Positions 1 through 5,826 of a DNA stretch of 9,834 nt are shown here, one piece after another. The first letter of the stretch is position 1; each line of letters starts with the position of its first letter. The notes below the pieces were generated by a model. That model saw only the letters and a program-made list of their open reading frames with translations. It did no database searches and was not told the DNA's origin. The stretch is from Bacteroidota bacterium. Lineage in GTDB: Bacteria; Bacteroidota; Bacteroidia; B-17B0; Aurantibacillaceae. The stretch spans positions 1 to 9,834 of the forward strand of contig JAEZDS010000266.1 in the NCBI GenBank assembly GCA_023433205.1. The letters are read 5' to 3'. The position numbers were made by a program, and so were the translations under genes.

Positions 1-127
1 GCTGAAAGACCTCTCTTATGATCTTTCTTTAAACAACTTCTTTTATTATACTCCGCTTATTCTCATATACATGTTTATTGCTTACCTGGCGGGAAAAGCC
101 ATGAATGTGAAACGCAAAACTGTGTAA
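1..127 (+). CDS. C-terminal end of a membrane protein (partial, 5' end outside window)
   Basis: An open frame runs from the window edge to a TAA at 125-127 and gives the last 41 residues of a protein. They contain one clear hydrophobic segment of about 20 residues (NFFYYTPLILIYMFIAYLAG), followed by a short basic tail (KAMNVKRKTV). This fits a C-terminal transmembrane helix with a cytoplasmic, positively charged end. The stop codon shares its last A with the ATG of the Nudix gene (TAATG), so the two genes are probably cotranscribed and may be translationally coupled. I do not recognise the family from this fragment. The assignment as coding rests on the helix, the open frame up to the edge and the stop/start overlap. 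Confidence 0.65.
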   Translation, partial: LKDLSYDLSLNNFFYYTPLILIYMFIAYLAGKAMNVKRKTV

Positions 128-516
128 TGCTGGTTACCTGCGCACTAATTGTTGCTGAAAACAAAGTTTTAGTGTGCCGCCGTCCTCGCAATAAATCCAG
201 AGGCGGTTTGTGGGAATTTCCAGGCGGAAAAGTTCAGTCCGGCGAACGACCTGCAGACTGCATCAAACGAGAGTTGTTGGAGGAGCTGGGCATTACTGTA
301 GGTATTATAAAAACTCTTGATGCGGTGCATCATTACTATCCGGACCTGGAGATAAAACTCTTGCCTTTTGTATGCGAAATTGCTGGTGGCAAAATTACAC
401 TTCATGAACATAGCGAAGTGAAGTGGTTAAATGAAGCGCAACTTCGTAATATGCAGCTCTGCGATGCAGATAAATTGATTCTGCGCCAACCAGGTATCTT
501 CCAGCCGGATGTTTGA
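127..516 (+). CDS. MutT/NudG-like Nudix hydrolase ((deoxy)nucleoside triphosphate pyrophosphohydrolase)
   Basis: The protein has 129 residues, the usual size for a single-domain MutT-type Nudix enzyme. A complete Nudix box (GX5EX7REUXEEXGU) spans residues 34-56: G34, E40, R48-E49, E52-E53, G55, I56. It is preceded by the GLWEFPGGK motif typical of MutT proteins. The metal-binding glutamates are present, so the enzyme should be active. It would hydrolyse oxidised or non-canonical nucleoside triphosphates to the monophosphate and pyrophosphate in the cytoplasm (family knowledge). The C-terminal DADK (113-116) lies where E. coli MutT carries its base-contacting Asn. An acidic residue there recalls NudG, so the substrate may not be strictly 8-oxo-dGTP. 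The start is chosen because the ATG overlaps the upstream TAA and the family N-terminus (VTCALIVAENKVLVCRRP) begins at once. No Shine-Dalgarno site is visible. Confidence 0.93.
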   Translation: MLVTCALIVAENKVLVCRRPRNKSRGGLWEFPGGKVQSGERPADCIKRELLEELGITVGIIKTLDAVHHYYPDLEIKLLPFVCEIAGGKITLHEHSEVKWLNEAQLRNMQLCDADKLILRQPGIFQPDV

Positions 517-555
517 CTTAAGTGGGGCTTCTAAAAGCATTTTTTAATACATTAG

Positions 556-574
556 AAGTCTTTTTAAGACTTTT
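556..574 (+). promoter_or_regulatory. A/T-rich inverted repeat abutting the S9 peptidase start codon
   Basis: AAGTCTT (556-562) and AAGACTT (566-572) form a perfect 7-bp inverted repeat with a 3-base TTT loop. It ends in a T run immediately before the ATG at 575. It could be a weak terminator for the Nudix operon or a leader structure that hides the start codon. The stem is A/T-rich and short, so either role is tentative. TACATTAG at 548-555, just upstream, matches the Bacteroidota -7 consensus TAnnTTTG except at one base, but I see no TTTG at the proper spacing. Confidence 0.3.
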
Positions 575-2719
575 ATGATTGCGAAAAAATCAACTCTCCT
601 GTCGCTGCTACTCTCTGTAAGCAGCTTAATAGCCCAGGACAAACTTTTAACGATTCAGGATGCCGTACTGAAAGGGCGCAGCAGTTTGGCTCCCGCCCGT
701 CCTGCTCACATGAGTATTGTACCCGGTGGCAAAAAAGTGGCGCTGGTTGACAAGAACGAACTAATGATCGTGAATGCCTCCAATGGTAAAGTCGAATCCT
801 CTATAAGCACACTGGCCTTTAACAAAGCCCTGGCTGCAGGCAAACTCGATACTATCGCCACATTCCAGGGGATAAAATGGAAAAGTGATAAGGAATTTTA
901 CTTTCAGAACAAAAAGGGAGAATGGCTCTATTCAATCGACAAAAAAACAAGCAGCAGATCAGACCGCAAAAAGTCAGAACAATCGCTTGAAAACCTCGAC
1001 GATTTTAAAGAAGGAGAGGTTTTTGCCTATACAGAAAAGAACAATCTTTTTGTTGAAGCGAATGGAAAGACCATACAGATCACCAACGATGGATCGTATG
1101 AGATAGTAAATGGCAAAAGTGTTCACCGCGACGAATTTGGTATTCACAAAGGCACTTTCTGGAATCCTCAGGGCACGGCGCTTGCATACTACCGGATGGA
1201 CCAGAGTGATGTGACAGATTATCCAATCATCGACTGGAGTGTCTATCCGGCAGTGAACAAGAACATCAAATATCCCATGGCCGGCGGAAAGAGCCATTAT
1301 GTAAGCCTGCACGTTTACGATCTGCAGAAAGCAAGCAGCACAAAAATAAAGGTTGACGGAGACCGCGAGCAGTATCTCACAAACGTTGCCTGGAGTCCTG
1401 ATGGCACTAAAATTTACATGGCAATTCTGAATCGTGACCAGAATCACTACAAACTAAATGAGTACAATGCCGCAACCGGCGAATTTATAAGAACTTTGTT
1501 TGAAGAAAAAGACGAGAAATACACCGAACCCCAGCATCCGGCTGAGTTTGTAAAAAACAATCCTGGTCAGTTTATCTGGCAAAGCCGGAAAGACGGCTAC
1601 AACCACTTGTACCTGTATGATATAAACGGAAAACTGATCAGACAGCTTACTTCAGGCAAATGGGAGGTAAAATCCACTAGTGGCTTCGACAGTAAAGGCG
1701 AGCTGTTCTTTTTTCATGCCAACAAAGAGAAACCGGTGAACCAGGATTTTTATTCAGTGAACCTGAAGAACGGAAAGATCACCCGGCTAACCCAGGACGA
1801 CGGGTACCATATTGTGACGGCTTCAAAAGATGTGGACCTCTTTGTGGATAATTTCAGCTCCCTCTTTGTTCCCCGTGAGATCAGGGTGATCCACCCAACT
1901 AAAGGAACCGGAAAAACCCTTTTTAAGGCAGGTAATCCTATCAGCGAATACAAAACCGGCAGCTGGAATTTGTTTACCATCAAAAACAAAAAAGGTGATG
2001 ACCTCTTCTGCAGAATTTTTCACCCAGTAGATTTTGACACCAGTAAAAAATACCCGGTTCTGGTATATCTCTATAACGGCCCGCATTCGCAAATGGTAAC
2101 CAATACCTGGATGGCCAATGGCGAGCTCTGGTACCAGTACATGGCGCAGAAGGGTTTTATTGTTTTTACACTTGATGGCAGGGGAACCAACTGGCGCGGC
2201 AAAGAATGGGAGCAAGCGATTCACAGGCAGATTGGAGAGGTTGAAATGGAAGATCAGCTGGAAGGAGTGAGATACCTGAAATCGCTCCGATATGTTGATG
2301 CAGACAGGATAGGGGTTCACGGCTGGAGTTATGGCGGCTTTATGGCTACCTCATTAATGACCAGGCACCCCGGAGTTTTTAAAGCAGCCGCCGCTGGCGG
2401 CCCAGTAATTGACTGGAGTTACTATGAAGTGATGTATGGTGAACGATACATGGATCGCCCTGAAGAGAATAAAGAGGGTTATCAGAAGAACAATCTCCTT
2501 AATTACGTAAAAGACCTGAAAGGTAAACTGTTAATGATACATGGTGCGCAGGACGACGTGGTGGTTTGGCAACACAGCATCTTGTACCAGAAAAAAGCCG
2601 TAGAGCAGGGAGTACAGCTCGACTATTATGTCTATCCGGGCCACATGCACAATGTACTTGGCAAAGACAGGGCACACCTGATGGAAAAGATCTGTAACTA
2701 TTTTATTGATAACTTATGA
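575..2719 (+). CDS. Secreted S9 family dipeptidyl peptidase (DPP-IV-like)
   Basis: A serine exopeptidase of 714 residues, normal for bacterial DPP-IV-type enzymes, which release N-terminal Xaa-Pro or Xaa-Ala dipeptides. A signal peptide (about residues 1-20, ending LIA before Q21) sends it to the periplasm or outer membrane. An N-terminal beta-propeller (about 90-440) carries a D186-E187 pair in HRDEFG, where human DPP-IV has the Glu pair that binds the substrate amino terminus. The alpha/beta-hydrolase domain (about 480-714) holds the oxyanion tyrosine region YNGPHSQ (Y500), the nucleophile S585 in GWSYGG, the acid D660 in HGAQDD and the histidine H692 in YPGHMHN. All catalytic parts are intact. 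It begins 58 bases after the Nudix gene and is followed after 72 bases by an exported protein gene. The acid pair and the hydrolase motifs support DPP-IV rather than oligopeptidase activity, but the exact specificity is inferred. Confidence 0.93.
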   Translation: MIAKKSTLLSLLLSVSSLIAQDKLLTIQDAVLKGRSSLAPARPAHMSIVPGGKKVALVDKNELMIVNASNGKVESSISTLAFNKALAAGKLDTIATFQGIKWKSDKEFYFQNKKGEWLYSIDKKTSSRSDRKKSEQSLENLDDFKEGEVFAYTEKNNLFVEANGKTIQITNDGSYEIVNGKSVHRDEFGIHKGTFWNPQGTALAYYRMDQSDVTDYPIIDWSVYPAVNKNIKYPMAGGKSHYVSLHVYDLQKASSTKIKVDGDREQYLTNVAWSPDGTKIYMAILNRDQNHYKLNEYNAATGEFIRTLFEEKDEKYTEPQHPAEFVKNNPGQFIWQSRKDGYNHLYLYDINGKLIRQLTSGKWEVKSTSGFDSKGELFFFHANKEKPVNQDFYSVNLKNGKITRLTQDDGYHIVTASKDVDLFVDNFSSLFVPREIRVIHPTKGTGKTLFKAGNPISEYKTGSWNLFTIKNKKGDDLFCRIFHPVDFDTSKKYPVLVYLYNGPHSQMVTNTWMANGELWYQYMAQKGFIVFTLDGRGTNWRGKEWEQAIHRQIGEVEMEDQLEGVRYLKSLRYVDADRIGVHGWSYGGFMATSLMTRHPGVFKAAAAGGPVIDWSYYEVMYGERYMDRPEENKEGYQKNNLLNYVKDLKGKLLMIHGAQDDVVVWQHSILYQKKAVEQGVQLDYYVYPGHMHNVLGKDRAHLMEKICNYFIDNL

Positions 2720-2758
2720 ATTCGTGACAAAGAAATACACCTGATATTACAATTTACG

Positions 2759-2766
2759 TATATTCG
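2759..2766 (+). promoter_or_regulatory. Possible -7 element upstream of the exported beta-rich protein
   Basis: TATATTCG matches the Bacteroidota -7 consensus TAnnTTTG at every fixed position but one, and lies 25 bases before the ATG at 2792. No TTTG-like -33 box is found 17-23 bases upstream, so this is weak. The gene could equally be read through from the peptidase gene, since I see no terminator between them. Confidence 0.25.
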
Positions 2767-2791
2767 CTTAACAACCATTTAAAAAGTAACT

Positions 2792-3514
2792 ATGAAAAAA
2801 CTATTGATCGCAGGAATTATTGCAGCCGGCATGCCTGTGCTGGCAGGAAACCCGGGAACATTTTCTGAGGCCACAAAAAATCAGCCTTCACTTTTTTCAA
2901 AGCCGGCCCGTGAGAATATCTTAAAACTTCGCCCCTCAGTATTTACCAAAAGTGCTATGGGAGAAGAAGACCGTGAAGCACATGGACCTGGCCTGTTTAT
3001 AAATGTCGGGTTGTTTATGCCGGGTGAAGATTATCAGGATCCTTTTTATGCTTACGGTCCGGAACGCTATAAAACAGGTTATACCTTTGAAATAGGAAAT
3101 TACTTCCGGTTTTTTCATACGGAACGATTCGGAGTAGGATTAAGAGCCAGCTGGATCCAGCTTGGTTATACAACGCACCAGGACACTTCCTGGTCGCACG
3201 GTAACGCCTGGGGAAGTCCGGTACGGCTTGGTCCGCAATTCAGTTATGCCATTAACGATGTAATGGGGGTTGACGCTTTTTATCAACTTGGCGCGCAATA
3301 TCATATGGACTGGTATGGAGGCGAAAACATGTCATTTCTCGGAGTGAGCCACGAGGTAGGCGCTGCCTTCCGTTTTACTATGTTTACCGCAGGCTTCGGC
3401 TATAAATTTGGCAAAACTGTAAACATCGACAATAGCGACCCCAACTACCCGCTGGATGACGTTTTTACGTACTCTGTAAATAGTTTCAGGGTATTTCTGG
3501 GTATACAGCTCTAA
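2792..3514 (+). CDS. Exported beta-rich protein, probable outer-membrane beta-barrel, function unknown
   Basis: A 240-residue protein that begins with a clear signal peptide (MKKLLIAGIIAAGMPVLA, cleavage near residue 18). A polar linker of about 50 residues follows, and then a region from about 67 of alternating aromatic/glycine strands such as FEIGNYFRFF, FGVGLRASW, VGAAFRFTMFTAGFGYKFG and the final FRVFLGIQL. The C-terminal strand ending in a hydrophobic residue resembles a BAM beta-signal. About 170 residues of strands would allow a small barrel of roughly eight strands. I do not recognise a named family or a ligand site. It follows the secreted S9 peptidase in the same direction and is closed by a strong terminator, so it may be the last gene of that unit. 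A function linked to the peptidase is not shown. Confidence 0.82.
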   Translation: MKKLLIAGIIAAGMPVLAGNPGTFSEATKNQPSLFSKPARENILKLRPSVFTKSAMGEEDREAHGPGLFINVGLFMPGEDYQDPFYAYGPERYKTGYTFEIGNYFRFFHTERFGVGLRASWIQLGYTTHQDTSWSHGNAWGSPVRLGPQFSYAINDVMGVDAFYQLGAQYHMDWYGGENMSFLGVSHEVGAAFRFTMFTAGFGYKFGKTVNIDNSDPNYPLDDVFTYSVNSFRVFLGIQL

Positions 3515-3539
3515 TACTTTATGCTTTTTGCTTTACTAA

Positions 3540-3570
3540 GGGCTATTTCAAAACGAAATAGTCCTTTTTT
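3540..3570 (+). terminator. Intrinsic terminator after the exported beta-rich protein
   Basis: GGGCTATTTC (3540-3549) pairs with GAAATAGTCC (3555-3564) over 10 bp, including one G-T pair, around a 5-base AAAAC loop. Six T residues (3565-3570) follow. Two more A-T pairs extend the stem at its base. It lies 26 bases after the stop at 3514, between convergent genes. In the minus direction only two T residues follow the stem, so it mainly serves the + strand. Confidence 0.85.
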
Positions 3571-3595
3571 AATGCTTCCGTCAAAGTAAAAATTT

Positions 3596-4558
3596 TCAAA
3601 AACCTTCAAAAGTTGCTAAAGCTGCATCTACCCGGGTTTTATTTATATTTATCGATACATGTGCTGAGACGCTTCCCAGGAAATAAGCATTCACAGCTCT
3701 GTCATCAATATCTCCGCTCAGATTAAAAGCCCAGTTCTGGAACCTGACTCCAATGTTCAACAGCAACAGAGTATGCTTACTCTTATTACGGTATGAATTA
3801 TTTTCATAAAACGAGATTCCTGCTCCCCCCATCATCCTGTTACTGAACAAAAAATTGGCTGAAAGCTGGTTTGCCCACATGGTATATTGCCTGTGGTGCC
3901 GGTAAACAAGCTGGGCCAGATGTTTTTCACCCAGCTTCTGATTATAGGAGGCATGATACTTTAGCAGCATCGGGTATTTATACCCAGGTAAAAAACCCGC
4001 GGCAGGTTCGTTGAGGTGGAAACCTGAAATACCAGCGTAAAACCTGTCTTTGTAATTTAGTAATAAGCCTCCATTGTAGCTTAAAGATCTATTCCTTGCG
4101 GAGGGAACCATTGCTGGGTTTGTCCAGACGGTAAACCATGTAATATGATCTCCATAATGTAGTGCATTAAGGTCAAGTGCGGAATGTTCCATATGAAGTT
4201 GAAGCGAGGGAATAATGGAAAGGTTGCCATCCATTAGCCGTAAATACTGAGCGTAAGTAACATTAAGGGCGACCTCCTTATATGTACCTCTTGCGAAATC
4301 TTTTGAATGTAATGCAACGGCTACGCCCGCAGAGAGTCGTTTAATAAAAAAATCAGCAGTTGCCTGAGAAAAAACACGGGTAGCTGTTGTGTTTAAATGT
4401 TGGTTCTGATAACTTGCCTGCATCCTGAATCCCCCATTACTACCGGCAAAAGAGGGATTAAGCCCGGTGAGATGTTGGTTGGTATTTGAAACGACAGGGT
4501 CCTGTGCTTTTACCGCTATAGTAGAAAATAAAAGGCTCAAAAAAAGTATGTACCTCAA
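3596..4558 (-). CDS. PorP/SprF family T9SS membrane protein, downstream paralogue
   Basis: Member of the PorP/SprF family, outer-membrane proteins tied to type IX secretion and gliding. The family hallmark just after the signal peptide is NQHLTGLNPSFAGSNGGF. Further family-like segments are GGLLLNYKDRFYAGISGFHL and QLSANFLFSNRMMGGAG, with a C-terminus ending in phenylalanine. The frame is open back to a TTG at 4636, but there is no in-frame ATG before the mature protein. I choose the TTG at 4558-4556 because it gives a compact signal peptide (residues 1-20, ending VKAQ) and 320 residues in all, and because AGAGGG lies just upstream. Starting at 4636 would put 26 polar residues ahead of the signal peptide. 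It lies 64 bases behind the stop of its paralogue and is probably cotranscribed with it. Confidence 0.9.
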   Translation of the reverse strand: MRYILFLSLLFSTIAVKAQDPVVSNTNQHLTGLNPSFAGSNGGFRMQASYQNQHLNTTATRVFSQATADFFIKRLSAGVAVALHSKDFARGTYKEVALNVTYAQYLRLMDGNLSIIPSLQLHMEHSALDLNALHYGDHITWFTVWTNPAMVPSARNRSLSYNGGLLLNYKDRFYAGISGFHLNEPAAGFLPGYKYPMLLKYHASYNQKLGEKHLAQLVYRHHRQYTMWANQLSANFLFSNRMMGGAGISFYENNSYRNKSKHTLLLLNIGVRFQNWAFNLSGDIDDRAVNAYFLGSVSAHVSININKTRVDAALATFEGF

Positions 4559-4611
4559 AATGCCCTCTGAGTCTGAAAGTTTGCTGAAATTGCTGATAAT
4601 GATTTTTTCAT
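4555..4611 (-). CDS. Possible 18-residue leader ORF overlapping the TTG start of the second PorP/SprF gene
   Basis: An ATG at 4611, directly preceded by AAAGG, opens a short frame reading MKKSLSAISANFQTQRAF. Its TGA stop overlaps the proposed TTG start of the following gene (TTGA at 4558-4555). It is in a different frame from the PorP/SprF gene. Such an overlap would allow translational coupling or reinitiation at a weak TTG. It could also be a chance open stretch; an 18-codon frame is short and nothing else supports it. Confidence 0.25.
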   Translation of the reverse strand: MKKSLSAISANFQTQRAF

Positions 4612-4622
4612 CCTTTATTATT

Positions 4623-5525
4623 TTAAAATCTTTCAAAACCAGTCAGGGAACGCCGGTTCTCCTTGTTCCTCAAATTAAACGAGGCATGTAGTTCCCAGGA
4701 ACCTGATGTGTTACCCGCCAGTTTTGAAAAGCTCAGATCGTAGCCAAGTACAATTGAAAAAAGGTTTGCCCTGTAACCCGCATTTACCTGAGCCACATCT
4801 CCACTAAGATAACCGGCGCCTGCAATAAGATGTTCTCTGATGATCATATTGGCACTCAGTTGGGTCAATCTGTATTCCCGCTGAACCACGTGGCGAGCAA
4901 ATGCCTGAAGCAAAGTGCGGTCTGATAAATGAAAAGTGTAAGCGCCATGAAACTGGAAGGTCCGGTGAAGCACATAACTAAAGGGCCAGCCTCCCCGATC
5001 TTCAAATACCATTGGCTCATTCAGATGCAGAACAGAGGCTCCCAGATAAAGATCTTTCTTGTAGTTCACAAGCAGTCCGGCTCCGGAATCATAATAAGCA
5101 CCAGTTGAAACCTGTGGCAGGGGTTGAATTGCAGGCCCCCACCAGTTACTGCTACTGTAACCGTAGGTCACCTGAACAGAAGGAACCACTTTCAGATTTT
5201 CCTCCATAAACGAGAGGTGCTGAGCGTAAACAAAATTGCCTGTATTCATCTGGATGAAACCGCCCAGCAAATCGCCGCGTGTATAACTAAGTGCCAAACC
5301 GCCCTGAAGTGGTCTCAGAAAAATATCAGCGCTGTTATTCAGTGCTGTTGAACCGTATGCGAAACTCCGAAAGGAAAGTTGATTCCTGACAAAACCATTA
5401 CTTCCAGCAAAGGAGGGATTGAGGGCCACAAGACTTTGATTGGGGTTGAGGAAAATTGGACTCTGCGCGAAAGACTCGTTGCAAAAAATGAGGACCAAAA
5501 AAATAATCCCTGCTATTGTTTTCAT
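4623..5525 (-). CDS. PorP/SprF family T9SS membrane protein, upstream paralogue
   Basis: A 300-residue protein with a signal peptide (MKTIAGIIFLVLIFCNESFA, cleavage before Q21) and the PorP/SprF hallmark NQSLVALNPSFAGSNG right after it. Segments shared with its downstream neighbour include YAQ-LSFMEENLKVVPSVQ, GLLVNYKKDLYLGASVLHL followed by NEP, and QLSANMIIREHLIAGAG. The two are therefore diverged tandem duplicates. Family members are outer-membrane beta-barrels that work with T9SS substrates; F. johnsoniae SprF is needed for SprB adhesin display (established knowledge). No large adhesin with a type B sorting domain is present in this window. The ATG at 5525 is preceded by AAAGG at very short spacing and by a promoter-like sequence, so this gene probably leads the two-gene unit. 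Confidence 0.93.
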   Translation of the reverse strand: MKTIAGIIFLVLIFCNESFAQSPIFLNPNQSLVALNPSFAGSNGFVRNQLSFRSFAYGSTALNNSADIFLRPLQGGLALSYTRGDLLGGFIQMNTGNFVYAQHLSFMEENLKVVPSVQVTYGYSSSNWWGPAIQPLPQVSTGAYYDSGAGLLVNYKKDLYLGASVLHLNEPMVFEDRGGWPFSYVLHRTFQFHGAYTFHLSDRTLLQAFARHVVQREYRLTQLSANMIIREHLIAGAGYLSGDVAQVNAGYRANLFSIVLGYDLSFSKLAGNTSGSWELHASFNLRNKENRRSLTGFERF

Positions 5526-5547
5526 GACCTTTAGGTTTTGGGTATAC

Positions 5548-5578
5548 TAAAAGTAGCAAAATTCTGTTGCATTGTAAA
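5548..5578 (-). promoter_or_regulatory. Predicted promoter of the PorP/SprF gene pair
   Basis: On the minus strand, TTTA (5578-5575), 19 bases, then TACTTTTA (5555-5548) match the Bacteroidota pattern TTTG / TAnnTTTG with one mismatch in each box and correct spacing. Transcription would start near 5541, giving a leader of about 15 bases before the ATG at 5525. Confidence 0.5.
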
Positions 5579-5752
5579 AATTCTCCGCAGAGTTTAATTC
5601 CCCAATCAGGCCAGCCGGTTGGCCACACTAGTCAGCGCTTTTAACACGAACGAAAAACCTAGTCGGTCACACCTAAAATAGCAGACTAAACACGTGTCCG
5701 CCCTGGTAAATTGAATTTGATTCGCTCATCAGCCGGGTCCAGTCACACACCC

Positions 5753-5822
5753 ACTTCGTACTACGTACTTCGTACTTTGTACTTCGTACTTTGTACTTTG
5801 TACTTTAAACCTCGTACTTTCC
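5753..5822. repeat. Tandem heptamer array, ten degenerate units of ACTT(C/T)GT
   Basis: Ten consecutive 7-base units: ACTTCGT, ACTACGT, ACTTCGT, ACTTTGT, ACTTCGT, ACTTTGT, ACTTTGT, ACTTTAA, ACCTCGT, ACTTTCC. The core seven units are nearly exact and differ mainly by C/T at position 5, while the last three decay. Each core junction creates the self-complementary tetramer GTAC. The array ends 4 bases before the pepP stop codon, so on the pepP transcript it is the first part of the 3' untranslated region, read as AAGTACG/AAGTACA repeats. The 7-base period is not a multiple of three, and the region is not protein coding. Confidence 0.9.
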
Positions 5823-5826
5823 TTCC

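Larger units (their letters stand above)
5526..5826. other. 301-base intergenic region between the PorP/SprF pair and pepP
   Basis: No supportable gene lies here. The stretch next to the PorP/SprF gene holds its likely promoter. A near-perfect 16-base palindrome (GGCCAGCCGGTTGGCC, 5609-5624, one G/T mismatch pair) and the palindrome ACACGTGT (5690-5697) lie in the middle. A heptamer tandem array fills 5753-5822, next to the pepP stop. Short open frames here start inside the PorP/SprF coding region or run through the array, and show no protein-like features. The genes on both sides are minus-strand, so pepP transcripts would run into the array. Confidence 0.7.

Noticed and set aside
974..1447. 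157-codon minus-strand frame inside the S9 peptidase gene
   Set aside because: Antisense to the propeller domain of a well-supported gene, with no family motif and no promoter or start context.
1823..2320. 165-codon minus-strand frame inside the S9 peptidase gene
   Set aside because: Antisense to the linker and the first part of the catalytic domain. It shows no domain of its own, and the opposite strand carries conserved protease motifs.
3540..3570. Bidirectional terminator serving the PorP/SprF pair as well
   Set aside because: In the minus direction only two T residues follow the stem, so efficient termination of the PorP/SprF transcript is not supported by sequence alone.
5398..5628. 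76-codon minus-strand frame covering the PorP/SprF promoter
   Set aside because: It overlaps the start of a well-supported gene in another frame and spans its promoter. Its translation looks like random sequence.
5753..5822. CRISPR-like array
   Set aside because: The repeat unit is seven bases with no spacers, so it is a simple tandem repeat and not a repeat-spacer array. No cas genes are present.
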